Positions 7,701-14,563 of a stretch of 24,501 bases of DNA are shown piece by piece. Under the pieces are notes generated by a model, which saw nothing but the letters and a program-made list of their open reading frames with translations, ran no database searches and was not told the DNA's origin. The stretch comes from a virus. The stretch covers positions 1 to 24,501 of the IMG/VR virus record IMGVR_UViG_3300035698_002334, one strand, 5' to 3'. A program made the translations under genes and the position numbers. Within the stretch, counting starts at the first letter, position 1; the number at the start of each line of letters is the position of its first letter.

Positions 7701-8080
7701 AAAAAGGGCAAAGGAAATATTATATAACTATTCAATCATATACCAGAACACCAGACGGGCAGGGGGGTGCTACTCCATTGTGGGCTAATGCTGATAATGA
7801 CTGGGCTAAGATTGTTACACAGAGTCAGAGCAGAGCACTTGAGCAGGGAGGTATTAAGTTTAATAAGGCTGTTGAATTCATCGTAAGATCACGAACAGAC
7901 TTTGTAATCTCAACTGATATGCGTATTGTGTTTGATAGTGAATATTTTGCTATCCATTCTATTATACCGAGTAATAAGTTGGATGAACTAAAGATAATAG
8001 CCTATACTGCCACTAATGGAATAACGGTAGATAGTACAGAGATAACAGTTGACAGCACAGAGATAACAGTAGATGGGTAA
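7697..8080 (+). CDS. Head-closure / head-tail adaptor protein (SPP1 gp16-like)
   Basis: This 127-residue protein has the pattern of the phage head-tail joining family. It has RKYYITIQSYTRTPDGQGGAT early on, WAKIVTQSQSRALEQG in the middle, VEFIVRSRTDFVISTDMRIV, then YFAIHSIIPSNKLDELKIIA. These proteins cap the portal/connector and stop DNA leaking out before the tail attaches. The C-terminus holds an unusual tandem repeat, ITVDSTE twice plus ITVDG, encoded at 8021-8077, which probably extends beyond the conserved fold. It overlaps the next gene by 8 bases. Confidence 0.82.
   Translation: MKKGQRKYYITIQSYTRTPDGQGGATPLWANADNDWAKIVTQSQSRALEQGGIKFNKAVEFIVRSRTDFVISTDMRIVFDSEYFAIHSIIPSNKLDELKIIAYTATNGITVDSTEITVDSTEITVDG
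8021..8077 (+). repeat. Three tandem 21-bp units at the end of the head-closure gene
   Basis: Units at 8021-8041, 8042-8062 and a 15-base partial unit at 8063-8077 encode ITVDSTE, ITVDSTE and ITVDG. The DNA copies differ only at synonymous or near-synonymous bases, showing that the repeat is kept at the protein level or is fairly young. It forms a short beta-prone tail on the protein. Confidence 0.85.
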
Positions 8081-8519
8081 AGGAGTAAACATATCAATTC
8101 CGGCTAGTGAGCAAGCTAAGTTTAAAAGATGGACTGATTCTTTAAGCAAAAAGAATAGATCAGATTGTCAGCAGCTTGTTGCGAATACCGCCCGGACAAT
8201 ATCAAAGAGAGCGAAACAGTTTGCTCCGGTTGATAAGTCTGGATTAAAAAATAGTATTCATCCTGTATTATCATCAGACAGACTGAGTGCAGAGGTTGTT
8301 GTTAATGTTGAATATGGACCATATCAGGAGTTTGGCACAGGATCATTTGCTTCATCCTTTGTGCCGACACTAGAGCCTGAAGTGCAAAAAGAGGCAGCAC
8401 GATTTAAGGGACATGGAATAAGAAAGGTTAATATGAGAGCACAGCCGTATTTATTTCCGGCAGTAAGGATATCAATGACAGAGTTTAGACAGAATTTAAG
8501 AAAATTAGGATTCAAATGA
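8073..8519 (+). CDS. HK97 gp10-like tail/head-tail protein
   Basis: This 148-residue protein matches the HK97 gp10-like family of head-tail or tail-completion proteins. The core is QFAPVDKSGLKNSIHPVL (about 49-66), then VVVNVEYGPYQEFGTGSF (about 75-92) with the conserved Y--Y-EFGTG, and RAQPYLFPAVRIS (about 122-134), the QPFL-PA equivalent. The residues between are charged and helical. It lies between head-closure and tail-terminator genes, the expected place, and its TGA overlaps the next ATG. Confidence 0.9.
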   Translation: MGKGVNISIPASEQAKFKRWTDSLSKKNRSDCQQLVANTARTISKRAKQFAPVDKSGLKNSIHPVLSSDRLSAEVVVNVEYGPYQEFGTGSFASSFVPTLEPEVQKEAARFKGHGIRKVNMRAQPYLFPAVRISMTEFRQNLRKLGFK

Positions 8520-8947
8520 AAGACCCATCAGGACTTATACGATCATGGTTATTCACACTACTCGACACGAATGTTAGTTATGGGAGTTCAGTGGTTCCGG
8601 TGTATTCATTTGCACCTAAGAACGCAAGGATGCCATATATCTTATTAGCTCAACAGTCGGCCGGACCAGAAGGTGAACACTCAACTAAAGACTCTTATGT
8701 GACAGATCAGTCTTTTACAATTGAGATATATTCTTCACACACAGGCAATGATGCTTCTTATGTACCTATTAATACTATTTCTAACTCTGTTTTGCAATTA
8801 GTAAGGGTACGAACAAGTATAACTATTGTAGGTTACAATGTGGTGTCTTGTGTTTTAGATAATACTATTACAGATAATTTTTTAATGGATGATACAACAA
8901 TAATAATGAAGGTTTTAAATTTTACACTAATAATCGAGGAGGAATAA
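8516..8947 (+). CDS. Tail terminator / tail completion protein (gp11-like)
   Basis: This 143-residue protein fits the tail-completion family by position and pattern: an N-terminal helix (SGLIRSWLFTLLD), a VPVYSFAPKNARMPYILLAQ strand pair, a long TDQSFTIEIYS strand typical of these small alpha/beta rings, and a C-terminal strand (IIMKVLNFTLIIEEE). Members cap the tail tube at the head end and set the stop point of tube polymerisation. It lies directly before the tail-tube genes. Sequence similarity in this family is weak, so order carries much of the weight. Its final codons form the GAGGAGG that precedes the tube start. Confidence 0.72.
   Translation: MKDPSGLIRSWLFTLLDTNVSYGSSVVPVYSFAPKNARMPYILLAQQSAGPEGEHSTKDSYVTDQSFTIEIYSSHTGNDASYVPINTISNSVLQLVRVRTSITIVGYNVVSCVLDNTITDNFLMDDTTIIMKVLNFTLIIEEE
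8936..8942 (+). promoter_or_regulatory. Shine-Dalgarno-like GAGGAGG before the first tail-tube gene
   Basis: GAGGAGG ends 7 bases before the ATG at 8950, the classical spacing. Almost no other start in the window has such a motif; most follow A/T-rich leaders. It also encodes the Glu-rich end of the preceding protein, so it may be coincidence, but it precedes a gene whose product is needed in many copies. Confidence 0.4.
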
Positions 8948-8949
8948 TA

Positions 8950-9354
8950 ATGGCAAAAATTAACGGAACAGTTATGACGGTCTATTCAGGAGCAGATGTC
9001 ATATTATGGACAAAGACTTGTACTCTTAATGTAGAGCAAGACTTACCCGATGGAACTACTAAGGGTTCCGGGGGAGATGAAGAACATATCAACGGTATTC
9101 GTAGGTGGACTATTGATTTTGATGGTGCTTATGACTTAGCAGGGACAGGATCGGGGGTGGATGCATCTGAGATAGTAGCTATCATTGTCGGTCGTACTGC
9201 TGATTCAGTGATTAAGTTTGGTACTTCAACAGATGCAGCTACCGGATGGACGGGTAATGGCACATTTAAGAACTTTTCTATATCGGCTGTCATGGAAGAC
9301 ACGGTGACTTTCTCAGGTCAGATTAAGGGTAACGGAGCCTTAGCAGCGATCTAA
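8950..9354 (+). CDS. Major tail tube protein, first paralogue
   Basis: This 134-residue protein has the compact all-beta pattern of siphovirus tail-tube proteins: MAKINGTVMTVYSG at the start, CTLNVEQDLPDGTTKGSGG, EEHINGIRRWTIDFDGAYDL, and a C-terminal GNGTFKNFSISAVMEDTVTFS strand pair ending in FSGQIKGNG. Tube subunits stack in hexameric rings around the tape measure. It is closely related by eye to the next gene, sharing MAK-NGT-M-VY, EQDLP--TTK, EEHING-RR and the closing strand pattern. The stop and the next start overlap as TAATG. Being shorter and lacking the extra domain, it is probably the plain tube subunit. Confidence 0.85.
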   Translation: MAKINGTVMTVYSGADVILWTKTCTLNVEQDLPDGTTKGSGGDEEHINGIRRWTIDFDGAYDLAGTGSGVDASEIVAIIVGRTADSVIKFGTSTDAATGWTGNGTFKNFSISAVMEDTVTFSGQIKGNGALAAI

Positions 9355-10115
9355 TGGCAAAGCTCAATGGAACAGATATGCTTGTCTATTGTGATGGGAC
9401 GGTTATAGCTTACCAGAAAGAATGTACTATTAACTGGGAGCAAGACTTACCTCCATCCACAACAAAGGCAAGCTCAGGATGGGAGGAGCATATCAACGGA
9501 ACCCGCAGGGCTTCTTGTGACTTTACTGCCCTCTTTAGTACTACCGGGCTGAGTGATGATGAACTGATAGGTTATATCACAGGCCGGGACTCAGTTGTAC
9601 TTCTAATCGATGGAGGTGGATTCCCAATTGTCGGGAAAGCCAGTTTAAAGAATGTTTCAATCAATGCAGCACAGGAAGACCCGGCTAGCATAAGTGGAAC
9701 GTTTAATTTCTCTGGTGGATGTTGGATGTTAGCTGGTGATTCAGTTAATCTTGTTACTGATCCTGATGGCGACCATACATACGATGTATATACCACAACA
9801 GGAATACAGGTATCGGCTGGTCAGAACACAGGAGTAGGGGCGCAATACGGAAGGACTAATACATTCACCTTATCGGCTGATGATGTTTGTCAATTAGTTT
9901 TATATGTACCATCTCTTGCCGGAACTGATATTACGGTTGATATATATAATACTGCTTCTGGATTGACGGTAACGGATACACCGGCTGTATTAACAGAGGG
10001 TGTTACATTAGTTACTTTTGGGGCTATTACTGCCGGAGGCTCATCTTACTTTAAGTTTAGTTCTACTGGTGAATCATATTTTGAGACAGGTGATATTTAT
10101 TTATTTGTAACATGA
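9354..10115 (+). CDS. Tail tube protein, second paralogue with C-terminal extension
   Basis: This protein is 253 residues. Residues 1-128 repeat the fold and motifs of the preceding tube protein (MAKLNGTDMLVY, INWEQDLPPSTTKASSG, EEHINGTRRASCDF, then FPIVGKASLKNVSINAAQED and ISGTFNFSGG). Residues about 129-253 are an added beta-rich domain beginning near MLAGDSVNLVTDPDG, with strands such as VCQLVLYVPSLAGTDITVDI and a final YFETGDIYLFVT. Such add-on domains on tube proteins project from the tail surface and are often Ig-like. The duplication suggests a tube built of two subunit types or a specialised ring. The extension could bind host surface sugars or merely decorate; I cannot tell which. 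It overlaps the next gene by 4 bases. Confidence 0.82.
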   Translation: MAKLNGTDMLVYCDGTVIAYQKECTINWEQDLPPSTTKASSGWEEHINGTRRASCDFTALFSTTGLSDDELIGYITGRDSVVLLIDGGGFPIVGKASLKNVSINAAQEDPASISGTFNFSGGCWMLAGDSVNLVTDPDGDHTYDVYTTTGIQVSAGQNTGVGAQYGRTNTFTLSADDVCQLVLYVPSLAGTDITVDIYNTASGLTVTDTPAVLTEGVTLVTFGAITAGGSSYFKFSSTGESYFETGDIYLFVT

Positions 10116-10453
10116 CAATAAGAGTACCATTTAGAATAGGCCCGTTATTCAGGGAAAAAGATATTGATTTTATCTTTAATATCGGAGCATTGGAATATGC
10201 TACTGAAGTTATCTTAGGTTGTGATCTTTGGGAGGCTGAGAAACAGGACCAGTATGATGTTAGTATAGCTGTCTTGTATGCTGCTTATATTACAGCCTGT
10301 AAGAGTCGTTATAAGAAGCCTAAGTACGGATTAGGACATGCTGCAGTATGGGTTGACAATATGAGTAAAGTTTCTCAAGAGACTTATATTAAAGCCATGA
10401 AGGAGCTTACTGGAAAAATGACAGGCAAGAAAGAAACAGAAAAAAAAAAGTAA
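10112..10453 (+). CDS. Tail assembly chaperone, upstream frame (gpG-like)
   Basis: This 113-residue protein is encoded between the tube and tape-measure genes, where lambda gpG-like chaperones are found. It is helical (IDFIFNIGALEYATEVILGCDLW, then YDVSIAVLYAAYITACKSRYKK) and ends in a Lys-rich tail (MTGKKETEKKK) encoded by a run of ten A residues and AAG, just before the TAA stop. The motif A AAA AAG at 10444-10450 is in the right phase to move ribosomes into the -1 frame, yielding a longer G-GT type product. Chaperones of this kind coat the tape measure during tail assembly and are absent from the finished virion. Sequence similarity to lambda is not visible; the assignment rests on order, size and the slip site. 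Confidence 0.75.
   Translation: MTIRVPFRIGPLFREKDIDFIFNIGALEYATEVILGCDLWEAEKQDQYDVSIAVLYAAYITACKSRYKKPKYGLGHAAVWVDNMSKVSQETYIKAMKELTGKMTGKKETEKKK
10444..10450 (+). promoter_or_regulatory. Programmed -1 frameshift slippery heptamer A AAA AAG
   Basis: In the upstream frame the codons read gaa aaa aaa aag taa, so A AAA AAG has the canonical X XXY YYZ phase (the same heptamer as bacterial dnaX). It lies at the end of a ten-A run and directly before the stop. After a -1 slip, translation continues from 10450 as GTA ACC TGG GAT and stays open to 10776. I see no obvious stimulatory stem just downstream. Confidence 0.85.
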
Positions 10454-10776
10454 CCTGGGATGAACTACGAAGCTTTGCAATGGGAGAACTGGGATGGACA
10501 CTTGAAAGATGGAGAAATGCAACATTCACTGAATTTAACTATGCCTCTGTTGGATATTGGCGACACTGGGAGCGGTTTGTTGGGATACCAATACGAGAGA
10601 TATGTTATACAACTATATGTATGACACCGGGAGCAACAAATAAACCATCAAGCGCACAGGAGATGTGGCCACTGAGTATAGATAAAGACATTAAGAAGAA
10701 AACAGTTAAACCTACTGAGGCAGAGATTAAACGAGCAAGAGAAGGCGCAAAAACATTACTAAATGGCAACAAATAA
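10450..10776 (+). CDS. Tail assembly chaperone, -1 frame extension (gpT-like)
   Basis: This frame is reached by the -1 slip at 10444-10450 and adds 108 residues beginning VTWDELRSFAMGELGWT, giving a fusion of about 221 residues with the upstream chaperone. An ATG at 10480 lies inside the frame but has no ribosome-binding sequence. The residues between the slip site and that ATG (TWDELRSFA) look like protein continuous with what follows, so initiation at 10480 is unlikely. The middle has FNYASVGYWRHWERF and the end is helical and basic (EAEIKRAREGAKTLLNG). In lambda-like phages the T part binds the tape measure and recruits tube subunits. It overlaps the tape-measure start by 14 bases. Confidence 0.78.
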   Translation, partial: VTWDELRSFAMGELGWTLERWRNATFTEFNYASVGYWRHWERFVGIPIREICYTTICMTPGATNKPSSAQEMWPLSIDKDIKKKTVKPTEAEIKRAREGAKTLLNGNK

Positions 10777-12235
10777 ATTAACAGCTAAATTAGGACTCGA
10801 TAATAAAGAGTTTAAAGAAGGTCTGCGGAGTGCTAATCAGGAGGTAAAGCGTTCGGGGCGTGTTTTCTCTCAAACATTTGGAGAACAGAAGACACTTATA
10901 AAGGCTATTGAAAGAGATATTAAGCAATTACAAAAAACACTTAGTAATGCAGCTCCTGGACGTGCGCAACAGAAAGTATTAGGTAATCTAAGAGGAGCAA
11001 AAAGGGCTTTGGCTGAAGAGACGGGCACTCTTAATAGTATGCAAAAACAACAGAATGTTGTTAATGAAAAAGTAATTAAGTCTGGTAATAAGTTAATGAG
11101 TGTGTATGGTGGTATTGCCATAGCTATCGGAAGTGTTGCTAAGGCTTTCGGGACACTTAAAAAGGCCGTACTTGAGACTGAAACGGGTATGAACCGATTT
11201 AATATAGTTGGTGCTGCCACAAAACAGTTAATGTATGATATGCTTCAACGTACTCCTATAAGGGAATGGGGTAAAAACATGAAAGAGGTTGCCGCCATAC
11301 AGGCAAATATGAATGAGTTAAGGGTTATTGAAAGAGAAGATTTAGCAAAAGCTAAGGTGTATCAAGTAACATATCTCCGTTTTCTCTCTGAGGCAAAAGA
11401 TCAATTAAAAACAAATACAGAAAGAATAAAAGAATACGAATATGCTTTAGCAGCACTTAATAAAGGTATAGACATAGAGAATAAAAATACAGCTACAAGG
11501 CTTGCACTTGTAAAAGAGTGGTTAAAAACCGCACCTGATAATGAAAAATTACTTGAAGAAGAAAGTAAATTAACATTAAAGCTTTTAACTATTGAACAAA
11601 AAAGATATTCAAGAAGACAAGAGTTAGAGTCAATGATGTCTGGCCTTCAAAAATCAGAGATAAAAAGGTTAAGGGAATTAGAAGAGGCATATAATACAGT
11701 AGCTAAAGCAGCTACATCTCAATTAAAGGCACAACCGAAAAAGAATAAACCAACATCGGTATTTGAAAAACAGACTCATGGCTTTATAGGTGAGTTACCG
11801 GGAATACAAGACTATGGGGGTATTGCTGATCCCGATAAAGCTAAAGAGATGGCTGATGCTGTTGAGTCATTGACTGATGGTCTTGATGAATCACAACAGT
11901 CTTTAGTAGATTTGGCTGGTACATTTTCTGAATTTTTCTCTGATGTTAATTTAGGCTTTGAAGATATGATACAGGGAGCGATAACAGGAATTAAAAGATT
12001 AGTAATGGAGTTAATAGCTAATGCTTTTTTCATAACATTATTATCAGCATTATTTCCCGGTGCTGCTGTTCCATTGTCTTTAGGTAATCTATTACCAAAA
12101 GGAATGTCATCTCTAATTAATAGTGGTGGTGGAGGTGGTGGTGCTTCAGCTTCATTACCCGCAGCAGTGGGAACACAACAATTAATGGCTTCACTTAATG
12201 GCAAACAGATTGATATAATGTTAAATAGATCATAA
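10763..12235 (+). CDS. Tape measure protein
   Basis: This 490-residue protein sets tail length. The N-terminus (TNKLTAKLGLDNKEFKEGLR, then SANQEVKRSGRVF) is the usual start of phage tape-measure proteins. Long helical, coiled-coil-prone stretches follow (about 42-105, 170-320). A hydrophobic segment lies at about 110-130 (LMSVYGGIAIAIGSVAKAF) and another at about 417-455 (ELIANAFFITLLSALF), as needed for membrane passage during DNA ejection. Near the C-terminus is a run of six Gly followed by ASASLPA. For a tape measure it is short, which predicts a short tail of roughly 70-75 nm using the general 0.15 nm per residue rule. It overlaps the frameshifted chaperone frame at its start and shares one base with the next gene. 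Confidence 0.88.
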   Translation: MATNKLTAKLGLDNKEFKEGLRSANQEVKRSGRVFSQTFGEQKTLIKAIERDIKQLQKTLSNAAPGRAQQKVLGNLRGAKRALAEETGTLNSMQKQQNVVNEKVIKSGNKLMSVYGGIAIAIGSVAKAFGTLKKAVLETETGMNRFNIVGAATKQLMYDMLQRTPIREWGKNMKEVAAIQANMNELRVIEREDLAKAKVYQVTYLRFLSEAKDQLKTNTERIKEYEYALAALNKGIDIENKNTATRLALVKEWLKTAPDNEKLLEEESKLTLKLLTIEQKRYSRRQELESMMSGLQKSEIKRLRELEEAYNTVAKAATSQLKAQPKKNKPTSVFEKQTHGFIGELPGIQDYGGIADPDKAKEMADAVESLTDGLDESQQSLVDLAGTFSEFFSDVNLGFEDMIQGAITGIKRLVMELIANAFFITLLSALFPGAAVPLSLGNLLPKGMSSLINSGGGGGGASASLPAAVGTQQLMASLNGKQIDIMLNRS

Positions 12236-14196
12236 TGGCTTACACAGTACAGAAAAGAGCAGAGTTTAAAGACATGACCGGGATTGATTGGAAGATCGAG
12301 ATCGAAGAAGATGCTGCTGCACCCGCCACTGTCACTGCCTTGACTTGTACAGACAATCCTTTGGTGTTTGAATTTAACTCAACGGATGATGTATTTAACC
12401 CCTTACATGATAGCAAGGCTTCATTTACTGTTTACTCCGATACACAATTTGCACTAGCTGACCTCTATGCTACTGAAGATTTGCAATTCAGAGTTAAGAT
12501 CTACCAAGCTACTGTACTTTATTGGATGGGATTTATAGTCACAAACGATTATACAGAGCCTTACGTAATGCCTCCTTATCCTGTTACCATTAAGGCTTCA
12601 TGTGGACTATCGGTATTAAAGAATGTTCTATATGATAACGCAGGAACTTATTACAGTGGACGCAGGCACGAGAGCCAAATAATAATAGATATACTTGGGA
12701 AGATTGGATATACCGGATTTAAGGAATATATCAATATTTACGAGGAGTCAATGTCTCAAACATCAGCTCACTCGCCTTTACTTCAAGTTAAAATAGATGT
12801 TGATATTTTTAAGGATATGTACTGTGATGAGGTACTTAAAGAGGTACTTAAAAAATATAATGCTTGTATCACTCATAAAGATGGTGGATTTGTTCTTTAT
12901 CGTCCTACCGAGTTAGTAGGTGCAACTGTATATGGTAGATCATATTCATCTTATGGTTCACATTCAAATACAAGTTATACACCAGCTAAATATATTAATC
13001 GTACTGCTCATTCGAGTACATTAGAGCAAGTATCAGGGGGAGTATTAATGATTCAAAATCCTGCAAAGACTGTTAATATTAATCAGGACTATGGGTATAA
13101 AGATAGTTGGCTGGATAATTGGGAATTTAGAAGCAATAAGTTTTCGGGAACAATTATAACGGGTGTTGAGGCAGAGAATTGGACGAGATCAGGAGGCCAA
13201 ACTATTGCACCTATCGCTGATGCTATTATCACTGAGACAGATGGTGTATTACTAACTAATCATAATGGAAGTGTTCCTCCAACTCGTTATATATATCAAC
13301 AATTTGGTATTAATGCAGTGTCTTCATCTGATGTTCTGAGTATTTAGTTTGATTATCTAATACATAATACATCAGGAGGGGCTACAACTGATAGGTCTAT
13401 AACAATTAAAATTAAATCAGATTCATCAAGTCACTGGCTTTATAATGTTGATGAAATTGACTGTGCGTGGAGTGGAACATTAGATTATATTAATTTTAGT
13501 GCTACTTCAGCAGAAGGATCATCAGGATGGATAACGTATAAAAAAACGATTCCTGGATTACCTACTACAGGAACCTACACTATAAGTATTTATGGGTTGG
13601 ATGACGATGAAACAGATGTATATCTTGGCATAAAGAATGTAAAATTTTATGCAACATCTGATGAAATGACGGTGAAAAGATACAAAGAATCCTATTTTCC
13701 TTTAATCTGGTCCAAATGGAAAAAGACAAGGAAGTATAAAGATATTAAAGAGGTAACACAAGACACTTATACTAAAACAAACGCTATTAATGGTGTTGAT
13801 TTAGATTATGACTATAGGTTAGGTGATGTGATAGATGTTAATATTGATAATGTAATTGAACAATTCCAGGGAGCTTTAGCTACTTATGTTTCAACTGTAT
13901 TAGACTACTCAACTGATTGGAACTCTTATGACGGTACGCATACATCAAAGGCTGAAAGCAAACCACTACTTGAGATAATAGGTGATGAGATAGCTGAACA
14001 ATACGAAAGACCAAAACAGCTTATACAGATGCCAATACATGATTTAGGATCAGCTGTATCAGCGATTAATATAATAGGTAGCTTCCAGGATGACTTGAAT
14101 CAATACTCAGGTAGTAATAGGGAGTTTGTATTTAATAGAGGTGACTTTGACGTATTAAATAGGAGGTGGACTATTGACCTCATGGAAATTATCTAA
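12235..14196 (+). CDS. Baseplate/tail-hub protein interrupted by an in-frame TAG
   Basis: A single reading frame of 654 codons runs from the ATG at 12235 to the TAA at 14194-14196, broken only by TAG at codon 371 (13345-13347). The N-terminal part has TCTDNPLVFEFNSTDDVFNPLHDSK as its first motif (about 40-64), then LYWMGFIVTNDYTEPYVMPPY, FKDMYCDEVLKEVLKKYNACI and FVLYRPTEL. This pattern suits a tail hub/baseplate protein placed right after the tape measure in Bacteroidota phages. After the stop, FDYLIHNTSGGATTDRSITI continues at once as a beta-sandwich-like domain, then VKRYKESYFPLIWSKWKK and a C-terminal LNRRWTIDLMEI. The conserved frame and absence of any other stop over 283 following codons show one gene. 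TAG may be recoded (Gln fits as SIQFDYL), suppressed, or a point lesion. If it terminates, the product is 370 residues. Confidence 0.72.
13345..13347 (+). other. In-frame TAG within the tail-hub gene
   Basis: The codons read ctg agt att TAG ttt gat tat cta. The frame is open on both sides, and no start codon with a plausible leader lies just downstream; the nearest alternative start in this frame is a TTG at 13597. A single C-to-T change from CAG would create it. Alternatively it is read as an amino acid. Confidence 0.9.
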
Positions 14197-14236
14197 ATTG
14201 GATTAAAAGGTTTAACTTTACATAAAATAAAATGTT

Positions 14237-14563
14237 ATGGCAAACAGGAAAATGAGAGATGCAACTTACGAAAACGCATCAATAGATACGGCTCCGGCTG
14301 CTGGTGGGTATTATACAACGGCTGTAAGTGGATTAGAGAAACACGGAGTTCTTTATATGTCAATGCGTGGCACGTGGGCGGGTACTGTTACATTACAGTT
14401 TCGTCCTAATAGCGATACTGCGTGGTCTGCTTATGCTACATATACAGCTAATGATCGTAGAATAATCGAAGACCCTACTGATTGTGAATGGCGGATAGGG
14501 GTAGCTTTCGGTGGTTATACCAGCGGAACTATCAGGTTAGGAATCGGATACTCACGGTACTAA
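14237..14563 (+). CDS. Small beta-rich tail protein of unknown function
   Basis: This 108-residue protein follows a 40-base gap after the hub gene. It is rich in aromatic, Gly and Thr residues with alternating strands (HGVLYMSMRGTWAGTVTLQF, then WSAYATYTANDR, then CEWRIGVAFGGYTSGTIRLG). The pattern suggests a small jelly-roll or Ig-like sandwich with surface loops, common in tail-tip or decoration proteins. I do not recognise a named family. Its TAA overlaps the ATG of the following beta-helix gene, so the two are translationally coupled and it could be a partner or adaptor of that fibre. The sequence before it (aactttacataaaataaaatgttATG) is A/T-rich without a Shine-Dalgarno motif. Confidence 0.7.
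   Translation: MANRKMRDATYENASIDTAPAAGGYYTTAVSGLEKHGVLYMSMRGTWAGTVTLQFRPNSDTAWSAYATYTANDRRIIEDPTDCEWRIGVAFGGYTSGTIRLGIGYSRY

Noticed and set aside
11812-12204. Antisense frame opposite the tape measure with a run of prolines
   Set aside because: The proline run is the complement of the six-glycine stretch in the tape measure; no start signal and no recognisable family.
13597-14196. Independent gene starting at TTG 13597
   Set aside because: It is the same frame as 12235-13344 with only TAG between, and protein-like sequence continues upstream of 13597 right to the TAG.
14488-14562. Early start for the 14563 beta-helix gene
   Set aside because: It would overlap 75 bases of the preceding gene, and the TAATG at 14561-14565 gives a natural coupled start.
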